Shown here in pieces: positions 1-8,241 of a stretch of 15,049 nt of DNA. How positions within the stretch are numbered: the stretch's first letter is position 1; every line of letters starts with the position of its first letter. Under the pieces are notes generated by a model. The model did not search any database and was not told where the DNA came from. It saw only the letters and a program-made list of their open reading frames with translations. The position numbers were made by a program, and so were the translations under genes. Source of the DNA: GCA-003244245 sp050700495 (GTDB lineage: Bacteria; Actinomycetota; Actinomycetes; Mycobacteriales; Pseudonocardiaceae); NCBI GenBank assembly GCA_050700495.1, contig JBOHHF010000201.1, forward strand, positions 1 through 15,049, read 5' to 3'.

Positions 1-1
1 C

Positions 2-241
2 GGCGGCGGTTTCGCCCGACTCGACGAGGCCGGCGATCCGCTCGCGGAGATCAGCGAGGAGTGGAGCGCCCGGATGCCGAGCAGCCCGGAAAGCGTGTCC
101 CTGCAACTGCCCGGCGGAACACCCGTCATCGACCTCACCCGCATCGTCTACGACACCAGAGGCCGCGCCGTCGAGGTCATGCTCGCCGTCATCGCCGCCG
201 ACACCGTCCAGATGAGCTATCGCTTCCCGATACCCGACTGA
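2..241 (+). CDS. GntR-family regulator, C-terminal UTRA-type end (partial)
   Basis: The open frame enters from the left edge and stops with TGA at 239-241, giving about 79 residues. It has the strand/helix pattern of the end of a UTRA ligand-binding domain: a segment reading VIDLTRIVYDTRGRAVEV is followed by an MLAVIAADTVQMSYRFPIPD tail. This 'R..YD..GR.VEV......AD....Y.F' pattern is characteristic of the UTRA effector domain of HutC-subfamily GntR repressors. The DNA-binding N-terminus lies outside the window, so the assignment rests on this domain alone. The aldo/keto reductase gene starts 28 bases downstream on the same strand, so the two may be co-transcribed; that is inference. Confidence 0.72.
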   Translation, partial: GGGFARLDEAGDPLAEISEEWSARMPSSPESVSLQLPGGTPVIDLTRIVYDTRGRAVEVMLAVIAADTVQMSYRFPIPD

Positions 242-269
242 CCACGATTCACGCGAGGGGAAAGGCCCG

Positions 270-1103
270 ATGCCCGCGATCGTTATCCCCGACGTCGCCC
301 TCAACGACGGAACCACCATCCCGCAACTAGGGTTCGGCGTGTTCCGGGTGCCCGACCACGAAACGACACCGGCCGTGGCCGCCGCCCTCGACGCCGGATA
401 CCGGGCCATCGACACCGCCGCCTACTACCGCAACGAACCCGGAACAGCAGCGGCCATCGCGGCGTCGGGCCTACCGCGCGAACAGCTCCACATCACCACC
501 AAGGTGTGGCGCACCGACCTCGGATACGACACCACCCTGGCCGCGCTGGACCAGAGCCTGGCCAACCTCAAACTCGACTACCTCGACCTGTATCTCATCC
601 ACTGGCCGGTCCCCTCCCACGACAGGTACGTCGAAACCTGGCGCGCACTGGAGAAGATCAAAAAAGACGGCCTCACCCGCTCCATCGGCGTGGCCAACTT
701 CCCACTGGCCCAACTGGAGCGGCTGTTCACCGAAACCGACACCGTCCCGGCAGTCAACCAAATCGAACTGCACCCCCGCCTGCCGCAAGCCGAGCTCCGT
801 GAGTTCAACGCCCGCCACGGCATCGCAACCCAGGCGTGGAGCCCGCTGGGGCACGGCCAGCTGATCCCCGATCCGACCGTGGCCACCATCGCCGAGCGAC
901 GCGGCAGAACCGCAGCGCAGATCCTGCTGCGATGGAACCTGGAACTGGGCAACGCCATGATATCGAAATCCGTGACACCCCAACGCATCCGGACGAACAT
1001 GGAGATCTTCGACTTCGAGCTGACCAGCGAGGACCACACAGCACTCGCCACGCTGGACACCGCAACCCGCACCGGCCCGGACCCCGAGGTCTATGGAGCA
1101 TGA
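270..1103 (+). CDS. Aldo/keto reductase (AKR5-like 2,5-diketogluconate reductase family)
   Basis: The 277-residue product is a full-length single-domain (beta/alpha)8 NADPH-dependent carbonyl reductase. The catalytic tetrad is visible: Asp48 and Tyr53 in AIDTAAYYRNE, Lys78 in ITTKVW and His111 in YLIHWP, with the spacing usual for bacterial AKR5 enzymes. Other family signatures are GVANF, QIELHP and the cofactor-phosphate loop KSVTPQRIRTN near residues 234-244. The ATG at 270 is preceded by a purine-rich GAGGGGAAAGG (255-265), which supports this start. The physiological substrate cannot be told from sequence; members reduce aldehydes, methylglyoxal or keto-sugars. A UTRA regulator lies immediately upstream. 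Confidence 0.93.
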   Translation: MPAIVIPDVALNDGTTIPQLGFGVFRVPDHETTPAVAAALDAGYRAIDTAAYYRNEPGTAAAIAASGLPREQLHITTKVWRTDLGYDTTLAALDQSLANLKLDYLDLYLIHWPVPSHDRYVETWRALEKIKKDGLTRSIGVANFPLAQLERLFTETDTVPAVNQIELHPRLPQAELREFNARHGIATQAWSPLGHGQLIPDPTVATIAERRGRTAAQILLRWNLELGNAMISKSVTPQRIRTNMEIFDFELTSEDHTALATLDTATRTGPDPEVYGA

Positions 1104-1302
1104 ACGCCGCTACACACGCCACCCGCACCGCAAGTCGTTCACGGACCCGGCGGATCGCCTCCACCACCGTCCACAGGTTCGGCGGCGTGTACAGCCCGGC
1201 CTGCCACAGGTCCCACGCCACCGTGTTCCGCGACACCCTCAGCAATAATTGGGTTTTGCATAGCCCTCCAAGTGTGTCAGACCACCACAACAGACAAAGC
1301 TG
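1104..1302 (-). other. Gene-free gap with a possible decayed HTH fragment on the minus strand
   Basis: No convincing intact gene lies between the convergent reductase and the membrane-protein gene. Read on the minus strand, roughly 1235-1135 encodes VSRNTVAWDLWQAGLYTP followed by a stretch ending in VVEAIRRV. This resembles the second half of a Cro/XRE-type helix-turn-helix ('S..TV...L......P....V..I'). No start with a ribosome binding site or credible downstream domain accompanies it, and the frame simply runs on antisense to the reductase. It may be a remnant of a deleted regulator or coincidence. There is no obvious long terminator hairpin between the two convergent genes. Confidence 0.25.
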
Positions 1303-1959
1303 TCAGCACTCGGCGACCGGTGCGATGGTCTGTATCGCTTGCAGGGGAATTGTCTGCTCACCCTGGGCGGTGGCGAGGACCACGGCGCCCGAGCCGAGCC
1401 GCACAACGGCGCCGCATTGCGTGTTCTCCTGAGTCTTCAGTCGCAGCATCGGATTGGCCCTCGGCGGTCCGTACCAGGTGATGGCGACGGCCGAGACGAG
1501 TAGCCCTGCGCAGAGTGTGGTGGCGACGATCCCTCGTCGCAGGTTGCGTGCCGCATCCAGCGCCTCGATGTGCTGGGCGACGACCTCCGGCGGCAATTCC
1601 TCGACAGGTATGACGCTGGGGCGGCCGTGTGCCGCGCGCAGGAGCTTGAACGCGCCAGCGGCCCCCGCAGCGAGGGCGAGTAACAGGAGGATGCCGACGG
1701 CGACAGCGGCGGTGCCCGCGAGGGTGGAGACGTCGGAGCGTCCTTTGATCAGGCTGAACCCGACCAGTCCGGCGAGCAGGGTGCCGAGCCCGTTGCGCCA
1801 GGCGACGGCTGCCGTACGTACGCGGGACAACTCGGTGCGGATGACGCGGTCGCGGTACTGGGCGCGCCGGAGGTCCTGGGGTGTTGCGGGAGGACCGGGC
1901 CGGGGGCGGCGCAAGGCCACAGGTTCAGAGGGCGAAGTTCCAGTAGGCACCGCAGCCAA
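1303..1959 (-). CDS. Predicted three-span membrane protein of the CHAT operon
   Basis: The 218-residue product has no family I can name. Visible layout: an Arg/Pro-rich cytoplasmic N-terminus (1-50), hydrophobic spans at about 53-72, 80-105 and 143-163, a charged loop with VEELPPEVVAQHIEALDAAR at about 119-138, and a beta-rich C-terminal tail of some 55 residues with Cys182 and a final Cys218. With the N-terminus inside, three spans would put this tail outside, where the cysteines could pair. The frame begins with TTG at 1959, with GGAAG about 6 bases upstream. GTG at 1950 or 1920 are alternatives. The TTG start overlaps the end of the upstream zinc-protein gene by 35 bases. This is third in the unit after the CHAT protein; a role as membrane effector or anchor is inference. 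Confidence 0.75.
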   Translation of the reverse strand: MAAVPTGTSPSEPVALRRPRPGPPATPQDLRRAQYRDRVIRTELSRVRTAAVAWRNGLGTLLAGLVGFSLIKGRSDVSTLAGTAAVAVGILLLLALAAGAAGAFKLLRAAHGRPSVIPVEELPPEVVAQHIEALDAARNLRRGIVATTLCAGLLVSAVAITWYGPPRANPMLRLKTQENTQCGAVVRLGSGAVVLATAQGEQTIPLQAIQTIAPVAEC

Positions 1960-2227
1960 CCCTGTCTTCCGGTCGTCCGTCGTGAGCTTCTTCGCACGTG
2001 CACATCACAGGTTCGATAGCGGGTGTATCAGTGGTAGCGGTCTGCCCGGTGCCCTTCACGACCTGCCGGACGATGGGGATGTCGATCGTGGCGGCACAGC
2101 GGGGGCAAGGACCGTGCAGGATCTGCAAGCCGATGCCGTGATCTTCGATGATGAACGTGCTGGCAGCGGTGATGGTGAAGGTGGGCTCGGTCGTCTCGCG
2201 ATAGGGTAGGCCGGAGGTTGCGGTCAC
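1925..2227 (-). CDS. Small Cys-rich, probable zinc-binding protein of the CHAT operon
   Basis: The product has 100 residues from a GTG start. Two metal-ligand clusters are visible: CPRC (Cys41, Cys44) and a C-terminal CTCEEAHDGRP..GCGAYW segment (Cys76, Cys78, His82, Cys92). Together they look like a zinc ribbon or small treble-clef fold. The N-terminal 35 residues are beta-rich (TFTITAASTFIIEDHG). There is no membrane segment or catalytic motif. The gene starts 21 bases after the stop of the TPR-CHAT gene and its end overlaps the membrane-protein gene, so the three are very likely one transcript. No strong Shine-Dalgarno sequence is present, suggesting translational coupling. An adaptor or regulatory role is inference; I do not recognise a named family. 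Confidence 0.72.
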   Translation of the reverse strand: MTATSGLPYRETTEPTFTITAASTFIIEDHGIGLQILHGPCPRCAATIDIPIVRQVVKGTGQTATTDTPAIEPVMCTCEEAHDGRPEDRVGCGAYWNFAL

Positions 2228-2248
2228 GTGTGGTCCGTTCGGCGAGGG

Positions 2249-5200
2249 CTACGGTCCGATATGGACGAATGGTATCCAGGTGCTGGGGTTGTCCGGGTGT
2301 TCCCGGCGAAGCCATCGCGTGGCGTGATGGAGGGCGTTCGCGGCCCCTTCCGCGGCGGGCTGGCCGTCGCGGATGAGGTCTCGGTAGAGATGTTCGGCGA
2401 TGTCTGCGGCAATGGGGTCGTAGACCGACCAGAGGGTGGCGATGACGTGGCGGCTCCCGCCGTAGTGCATGGCGGTGGCGAGGGTCATCATCTCGTCGGT
2501 GAGTTCGACGCCGGTGGTCGCGGTCTTGCAGGCGGACAGGAATGCGAGTTCGGCTCTCTGGCTTTGCCGGTTGATGTCGACGATGGACAGTATGCCGTCT
2601 GCCAGCAGCAGGCCGCCGTTGGACGGGTTTCGCAAATCTTGATCACCGTGGCAGCTGAGGTGGATCCAGGTGTGGCGGGGCAGCTCCCGGAGGACGGCGG
2701 CGCGGGTCGCGGCATTTCCTTCGAGGAGGGTGTGTAGCCGTCCGGGGAAGAAGCCAAGCAGGAGGTCGCGTTCGCGAAGGGCGTTGGGGAGCGGTTGCTG
2801 ACCCTCAGTTGCTGGCAGGGCAACGACGAGCATTCGGAGGTCGTTGGGCTGGGGGGAACTGCCGGCGGTGCGGGCGGCTTGGAATGCTCGGACCGTCGGG
2901 GTGTAGGACGACACAACGCGCTCGATGACCGAGTGGGCGGGCTGGGTGCGGTGCCGACCGGCGGCGTGCAGGGGCAGCAGGGCAAGCGGGCCGGTGGGAC
3001 ACCACCAGATGCGGGGCCACGGCTCTCCGTCAGCGGGGGCGGCTGTGAGGCCAAGATGCCGCAGAACGGGTTCGGCGATGACGTTCCATAGCCACTCCAG
3101 CGTGGTGTCGAGAGTCTCTTCCATTGTCGAGAGTCGACGAGGGTACGCGGCCTTGGCGACCTGGTATTGGTGCAGGGCGGCGAGGTCACGGGATCCCTCG
3201 GCGGTGTCACGCGCGGCGGCGAGCTGCGCCTGCGCGGCTTGAAAATCCTGCAGCGCGATGAGGTAAGCGTTGGTGCGCTTGACGGCCTCGGTGGCGTGGA
3301 GGCCGGTCAGTTCGACGGCTGACACGGTTCTGCCGTCCAGGATGAGGGCGTCGGAGCGCCATTCGCTGGTGCTGACGATGACTATCCGACCACCATCGAT
3401 GCCTTCTTGCAGGGAGGCAATGGCCAGCGGGCGCAAGAAGTCACTGTGGTCGGGCAAGTCACGGATGCGCTGAACCGCGTCTTGCCATCGCCGGGATAGT
3501 TCTGCGCGTTGTTCGACCGCGAGGGAGCCAGCTGCGAGTGAAGTGGACTTGGTGGCCGGCTCGCGGTGAATGACGGCAAGTTCGCTGCTGACGTGCGCGA
3601 ACTCGGCGGCTAGACCCGGGTCATGGGCGTGGATGTCGCTGAGGTCCTGGTGTGCATGCAGTGCCTCGGCCATCAGGATCCCGCGTACCTGTTCGAGCAG
3701 TTCTACGGCCCGCTCGGGCCGGCGTGCGGCGATCGCGGCGGCGGCGACGGTCCGCGGCAGCCAGGAGGTATCACGCAGGCCGCGTTCTCGGTCGGCGCGT
3801 TGCAGTGCGGGACTGGCGTGCACGAGGAGCAGTTCGACAGCGTGCTCGCAGGCGCGCAGGGCGTCGTCGGGGTCGTCGAATCTCATCGCCAGGTCGGCCC
3901 ACCTGCTGGCAGCGATGAGTCGATTGTGGTTCGCTCCGGCTGGGTGAGTCGCCGCCTCGGCCTGCAGCTCCCGGGCTCGCTGGACAACGGCTCGGTCGTC
4001 CAATGCTGACGGGTGCGCCATCAGAGTCCTGGCCAGCGTCTGCAGCAGGAAGTCACGTTGGGGATGGCCGTCGCCTTCGCGCAGGGCGGCCTCGGCTGCG
4101 TCTTCCGCCTCGGCGAGCACTGCGGTGTCGCCGGTGCTTTCGTACTGGGCAAGGAGAACGTCGGCGAGGCCGGCGGAAGTCAAAGCGCGAACGCTGGGAT
4201 TGTCGTTGGCAGAGTCGATGGCAGCCCGCGCCCAGTCGGCGGCTTCGCGGAGAAGATCGATGTCGTTCTCGACGTGGCCGAGGGTCAGGAGGACTTGCCG
4301 GAGGTTATCGAGGTAGAGGCCGCGGTAGGGATAGCCGACGGGGACCGCGGCCGCGGCTCTGCGTTGAACTTGCACGCTCTCGCGAAGGGCATTTATGTCG
4401 CCGGTCCGCTCATACCGCAGTGACAGGCACAGAGCCAGCGTATTTGTGACGCCAGTGAGAGCGGATCTTGAGCCGTTGGTGACGTCGACGACGGGTCGGG
4501 CCAAGGCTATCGCCTCGTTGAGGAGTTCCAGTGCGCCGGTTCGGTGGTATTGCTCCATCAGGATGGCGGCGAAGTTGCCGACGGAGCGGTGGTGGTCGTG
4601 GTGCTCGCTGGGGATGTCCGCGATGGCTCCGCGTCCGATGAGGACCGCTCGCTCCATGAGCGCTTGGTCGCCGTCGACTCTGCCGCGCTGCATGAGCACC
4701 TCGGCGAGGGTCAGCTGATTTTCCCAATCGGCGCCCTGGGTCTGCGCTGCCCGAGTAGCCTGAGCGTAAGTGTCCTCCAGACGGCTGTGATCGCCGGTGT
4801 CGGCTTGCAACCGTTGCAGGGCCCAGATGCTGGCCTCCAAGCGTAGCAGCAGGTCGGGGTGGTCGGCCGGTGTTGCCTGCAGGACGGCGTCGGCGAGGCC
4901 GATCTCCTCGCGCAAGAGGGTCACGTCGCGGGTCTGCAGGTAGGTTTCGCGCAAGCCGGTCACCAGGCAAGCTTGATATCTGGTGAGCTGCGGATCGTCG
5001 GGCAAGGTGGCATTGACCGCGTTTCGCAGGGCGGTGACCGCGTCTGTGCGCAAGTCGTGGTCGTCAAGCGAATCAGCGAGGTCCAGGAGTTTCAGCCCGA
5101 TCAGGCAGAGCCTGGCAGGGGTATCTGGTGCGGCCGGTGCGGGAATGGTCAGGTGGCCTTGGAGTATCCCGGCCTCGTCCCGGGCGATGGCATGATCATT

Positions 5201-7456
5201 TAGGCGGGGGTTGGCTTGGCGCAGAAGCTCGGCGATCTCGACGGCGAGGCGCTGGGTGTCGGCTGTTGCAGGGCGCTTCAGGGCGAGTAGTTCACGGGCG
5301 TAGGCGACCGCGTCGGCGAGATCCGATGGATCTCTGGTGCGCTGGAACTGGGCTTGCAGACTTGACGTCAGGGCCCGGAGGATCGACTGGCGCCGAGGTC
5401 CGGGTGGCGTCGCGGCATTGGCTTCCCGCAGGGCGACGACGGCCTCGCTGAGAAGCGTTGGCTCGCCTGTGGCCTGGCCCGCGTTGTTGAGCGCCGTCGC
5501 AAGGTTGAACAGAGCGCCGGGTCGAGCACGGTGTCCGGACGGCAGGGCAGCAACCGCGCGGCGGAAGACGTCAGCAGTCTCGGCGACCTCGGCGAGGGCC
5601 ATCTCGGGACGGTGTGACAGGGCGCCACCGAGGTTCGACAGGTGCATTCCAGCACTCGGATGCCCTGCGGGGGTGAGGTCTACGCCGCAACGCCCGGCGG
5701 CGACGGCTTCCCGGAGTACGCCAGGGTCAGCGGTGAGTCGATGCAGGCGTGTCAAGGCGGCGCACAGGCCGGACCATCTCCCAGGCAGATACGGTTCGTC
5801 CTGTTCGCTGAGATCCACCGATCTTCGCAATGCCTGGACGGCTTCGAGCGCTAGCTGCTCGTTCAGCAGCTCGGACGGCAGCTCTATGAGGATGACGCCG
5901 AGGTTGTTGGCGGCGACGGCCTCGGCGTCCGGGCCGTCGGTTCCCGCAGCCTCTGCGGCCATCCGAAACGTACGAATCGCCTCGAACGCCTCCTCTTCCG
6001 CTCCTGTCTGCCTGTACCGACGCAGCCAGTACATGCCGGCTTCGTTGAGACAGGTGATGGCGGCGTCGAGGTCGCTGAGGTGTTCGCTCCGGAGGAAGCG
6101 CAGGAAAAGCAGGGTCCCTTGCTGGCGGAGGGTTTCGGCCCGGCTTGGTGACGTGGGCGCGGTGATCTCCAATAGCGCGGCGACCGCCTGCAGAGCGTCC
6201 TCGAGGTCACGTGGGTCTTGCTTTTGTTTGTAGCGCCGGGCCAACATCTCTCCGAGGATTGCCAGCGTGTCGGCGCACTGCCGGTCGGCATCCGGGTCGC
6301 GGCCGAAAGTAGCCAGCACCGGCGCTGCGGCCGAGCGGGCGACGTCCGTTGCTGCCTCCAGGGCGGTCTCCGTTTCGGTGCGTTCGTGCTGGTAGGACAG
6401 CAGCCTGGCGAGGTTCGTCATGACGACCCGTACCTCGGCATGGTGGGGGTCCATGAGGTTGCGGGCCTGCCGGGCAAAGGCGATGGCTTCGTCGAGGTCC
6501 GCTTGTTCGTGATGCAGGCGGAATCGGTGGCCCAGCGCGATCGAGAGCCCTGACAAGATCACGGCCTGCCCCTGTGACGGCATGACGGCTGCATGGCGGC
6601 CGTAGTCGATCGCCTCGTCCAAGTCGGACGGCGCTCCTTCTGAGCGGTAGCGGATGCGTAGCATCAGCGACAGATTGGCGTACAGATCGGGCAGGCTGCC
6701 GAAGGTGTCGTCGAACAGAGGCGCCGCTTCGCTCAGCGTGCTGATGGCCAGGTCGAGGTCATGCGGGGTGTCGTGCTCAAGGAACCGGACATAATGTCGG
6801 GTGGATAGGTTGGCCAGGCACGGTCCGCGATCGAGGCTAGCCGGTGCGAGCGTGTGTGCGGTCAGGCTGAGTAATGCAATGGAGCGATCCACGTTGCAGT
6901 CCGGGGCGAGTGCGGCGTCCTGCCACACAGCGGAGTCGCCTGTATGCTGCGGGTCGATGTCAATCAGGGCCTGCAGGCCAAGGGGGAGCGACGCCTGCTG
7001 AACGGTCGGCAATAGCGAGGCGAGGCGTGCCGCAGACTGCAGAACAGGCTGGCTGGTTCCGACTGGCAAGGCCCAGAATCGCTGCCATAGATAGCGGATC
7101 AGCGCAACGGCTACCTTCGGATCCGGTGCCGCCGCGCCTGCGAGGAGCGTTGTGAGCCGACTCGCTTTCGCGGAAATCCCAGCCTCCAGCGGGTCGGCCT
7201 GGTCCCCAGCCGCGAGATGGTTGTCGAGCTGTGTCACCAGCTCGTCGAGTTCGACCTCATCCACTTGGACCCCATTCACGACGGCGTGGCTCCAGGACAT
7301 TGTGCCGTGGCCGTCTTGATAGTCACACCAACGTGGATGTTGCTGCCGGGTGCGGGTCGGCTGCTTCCGGTCGTCGATCATCTCGGTGCCCGGTTCGGAT
7401 GAGGTGACGATGTAGGTGCTGTCCTTGTGCTCGGTAGGAACGGTGACGGCGTACAT
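2249..7456 (-). CDS. Giant TPR-repeat protein with C-terminal CHAT caspase-like protease domain
   Basis: The 1735-residue product starts at ATG 7456, seven bases after a perfect GGAGG. Residues 1-80 form a separate N-terminal region containing PRWC (Trp43, Cys44) and His50/His57. From about 235 to 1290 there are roughly twenty degenerate tetratricopeptide-type helical pairs, recognisable by recurring DLDEAI...R.A helices (for example DLDEAIDYGRHAA, LLNEAIALARPVV). About 1395-1735 is a CHAT domain (caspase HetF-associated with TPRs, clan CD cysteine peptidases). The dyad is visible as His1603 in HLSCHGD and Cys1643 in AFLSACKTA; the family ending appears as WIPFVHIGP. The protein is probably cytosolic, with the repeats as sensor or scaffold and the CHAT domain as protease. 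The frame is uninterrupted and both catalytic residues are present. Its ligand and substrate are unknown. Confidence 0.93.
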   Translation of the reverse strand: MYAVTVPTEHKDSTYIVTSSEPGTEMIDDRKQPTRTRQQHPRWCDYQDGHGTMSWSHAVVNGVQVDEVELDELVTQLDNHLAAGDQADPLEAGISAKASRLTTLLAGAAAPDPKVAVALIRYLWQRFWALPVGTSQPVLQSAARLASLLPTVQQASLPLGLQALIDIDPQHTGDSAVWQDAALAPDCNVDRSIALLSLTAHTLAPASLDRGPCLANLSTRHYVRFLEHDTPHDLDLAISTLSEAAPLFDDTFGSLPDLYANLSLMLRIRYRSEGAPSDLDEAIDYGRHAAVMPSQGQAVILSGLSIALGHRFRLHHEQADLDEAIAFARQARNLMDPHHAEVRVVMTNLARLLSYQHERTETETALEAATDVARSAAAPVLATFGRDPDADRQCADTLAILGEMLARRYKQKQDPRDLEDALQAVAALLEITAPTSPSRAETLRQQGTLLFLRFLRSEHLSDLDAAITCLNEAGMYWLRRYRQTGAEEEAFEAIRTFRMAAEAAGTDGPDAEAVAANNLGVILIELPSELLNEQLALEAVQALRRSVDLSEQDEPYLPGRWSGLCAALTRLHRLTADPGVLREAVAAGRCGVDLTPAGHPSAGMHLSNLGGALSHRPEMALAEVAETADVFRRAVAALPSGHRARPGALFNLATALNNAGQATGEPTLLSEAVVALREANAATPPGPRRQSILRALTSSLQAQFQRTRDPSDLADAVAYARELLALKRPATADTQRLAVEIAELLRQANPRLNDHAIARDEAGILQGHLTIPAPAAPDTPARLCLIGLKLLDLADSLDDHDLRTDAVTALRNAVNATLPDDPQLTRYQACLVTGLRETYLQTRDVTLLREEIGLADAVLQATPADHPDLLLRLEASIWALQRLQADTGDHSRLEDTYAQATRAAQTQGADWENQLTLAEVLMQRGRVDGDQALMERAVLIGRGAIADIPSEHHDHHRSVGNFAAILMEQYHRTGALELLNEAIALARPVVDVTNGSRSALTGVTNTLALCLSLRYERTGDINALRESVQVQRRAAAAVPVGYPYRGLYLDNLRQVLLTLGHVENDIDLLREAADWARAAIDSANDNPSVRALTSAGLADVLLAQYESTGDTAVLAEAEDAAEAALREGDGHPQRDFLLQTLARTLMAHPSALDDRAVVQRARELQAEAATHPAGANHNRLIAASRWADLAMRFDDPDDALRACEHAVELLLVHASPALQRADRERGLRDTSWLPRTVAAAAIAARRPERAVELLEQVRGILMAEALHAHQDLSDIHAHDPGLAAEFAHVSSELAVIHREPATKSTSLAAGSLAVEQRAELSRRWQDAVQRIRDLPDHSDFLRPLAIASLQEGIDGGRIVIVSTSEWRSDALILDGRTVSAVELTGLHATEAVKRTNAYLIALQDFQAAQAQLAAARDTAEGSRDLAALHQYQVAKAAYPRRLSTMEETLDTTLEWLWNVIAEPVLRHLGLTAAPADGEPWPRIWWCPTGPLALLPLHAAGRHRTQPAHSVIERVVSSYTPTVRAFQAARTAGSSPQPNDLRMLVVALPATEGQQPLPNALRERDLLLGFFPGRLHTLLEGNAATRAAVLRELPRHTWIHLSCHGDQDLRNPSNGGLLLADGILSIVDINRQSQRAELAFLSACKTATTGVELTDEMMTLATAMHYGGSRHVIATLWSVYDPIAADIAEHLYRDLIRDGQPAAEGAANALHHATRWLRREHPDNPSTWIPFVHIGP

Positions 7457-7463
7457 GCGGGTA

Positions 7464-7468
7464 CCTCC
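7464..7468 (-). promoter_or_regulatory. Ribosome binding site of the TPR-CHAT gene
   Basis: CCTCC on the plus strand reads GGAGG on the coding strand, seven bases before ATG 7456. It fixes the start of this very long gene and is the strongest translation signal of the three-gene unit. Confidence 0.88.
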
Positions 7469-7487
7469 AAAAGGGAAAAGGGATCAC

Positions 7488-7513
7488 CCCGGGAGCGCGC
7501 GCAGCGCGCCGGG
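7488..7513 (-). terminator. GC-rich imperfect hairpin between the DUF932 remnant and the TPR-CHAT gene
   Basis: GCGCGC (7495-7500) and GCGCGC (7504-7509) pair around a GCA loop, with an outer CCC/GGG pairing (7488-7490 with 7511-7513) after an internal bulge. On the minus strand the stem is followed by a T-rich stretch (TGATCCCTTTTCCCTTTT). It could terminate readthrough from the DUF932 remnant or structure the CHAT leader. Any GC-rich genome yields such stems by chance, so this is tentative. Confidence 0.35.
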
Positions 7514-7559
7514 TTTCCCCTGGGCGAACAGGTGTGTCGGCCGTCCGGCGCCTGGAAGC

Positions 7560-8090
7560 TCAGCGTTGGAACGAGGCGGCCAGAGTCATCGCGTTCAGAC
7601 CGCGGCGTTCCATGTCGTAGGCGTCATCGGCGTCGGTGAGGGTCTGCGCGGTGCTGGTGACCGCGTGCAGCACGCCACCGCAGCTGCGGTCGCCCCCGTC
7701 GGTGAAGTGATTCAGGATCGTGCTCTGCTCCGCAGCTGCTTGCCGACGTATTCGAGGGTGGCCTCGACATCGCGCACCGGGATGCCCGCCTCGGCCTCCA
7801 CCTGCGCGACCTTGGCGTCCACGTAGTCGCGGGTGAGGAAGGCACTCGGCGTCGCGGGCCTGCTTGACCACCAGGTCCAGGGCGGCATCGTGGGTGTCGG
7901 CGCTCCAGCGGATCACTCCCTCGGCCAGGCGCCCACCCAGGTGGACCTCCCGCATGGCGTCGCGGGTGAAGGTCATGCCGTTGTCACACACCTGGATGGC
8001 GACCTGCGGGGTGACTGAGAAGCTGCCACGTCCGGTCTCGGAGCTGGAGATCACGAACCCGGCGAAGACCAGCGGCTGGCCTCTCCTTCG
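7560..8090 (-). pseudogene. DUF932-family gene remnant, 5'-truncated and twice frameshifted
   Basis: About 175 residues of the C-terminal half of a DUF932 protein, a family common on actinomycete plasmids and integrative elements, can be reassembled from two frames. Frame 1 (8090 to about 7845) has FAGFVISSSETG, QVCDNGMTFTRDAM, VHLGGRL and VIRWSADT. Near 7844 the frame shifts (a net loss of two bases fits) and continues with AFLTRDYVDAKVAQVEAEAG and LEYVGKQL. Near 7733 it returns to frame 1 as EQSTILNHFTDGG and GGVLHAVTSTAQTL, ending in TGA at 7560. The N-terminal half, expected upstream, is absent; 8091-8241 shows no recognisable continuation. The two frameshifts and truncation mean no functional protein is made. 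Family identification is from remembered family pattern. Confidence 0.78.
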
Positions 8091-8241
8091 GTCGCGACGT
8101 GCGCAGGCGCAGCGACAGCTTTCCCGATGGAACGCCGCAAACCTTGAACCGGTAGGAGCGGTACCTCCGCCGGAGATCGCTGGCCCGTTGGCTGCGCCAC
8201 GGTGCTTGGCAGGACTCGGCGGCCTATGGGCCGTGGAGGGG
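8091..8241. other. Junction between the DUF932 remnant and the biosynthetic-type operon
   Basis: About 150 bases between the truncated DUF932 remnant and the stop of the Eis-like gene. I recognise no gene, repeat or integrase site. The truncation point of the remnant lies near its left edge, so this is the likely place where an ancestral mobile-element segment was joined to the operon. Confidence 0.4.

Noticed and set aside
1303..1959. Bacterial gasdermin as the identity of the membrane protein
   Set aside because: Gasdermins are cytosolic beta-rich proteins before cleavage and lack permanent membrane helices; this protein has three clear hydrophobic spans.
2228..7402. Numerous plus-strand open frames across the TPR-CHAT gene
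   Set aside because: All are antisense to one intact 1735-codon gene with recognisable repeats and catalytic motifs, and they show low-complexity shadow composition.
2249..7456. Type III-E CRISPR-associated Csx29 (craspase) protease
   Set aside because: No CRISPR array, gRAMP effector or cas gene lies in the window, and the repeat style matches stand-alone actinobacterial TPR-CHAT proteins.
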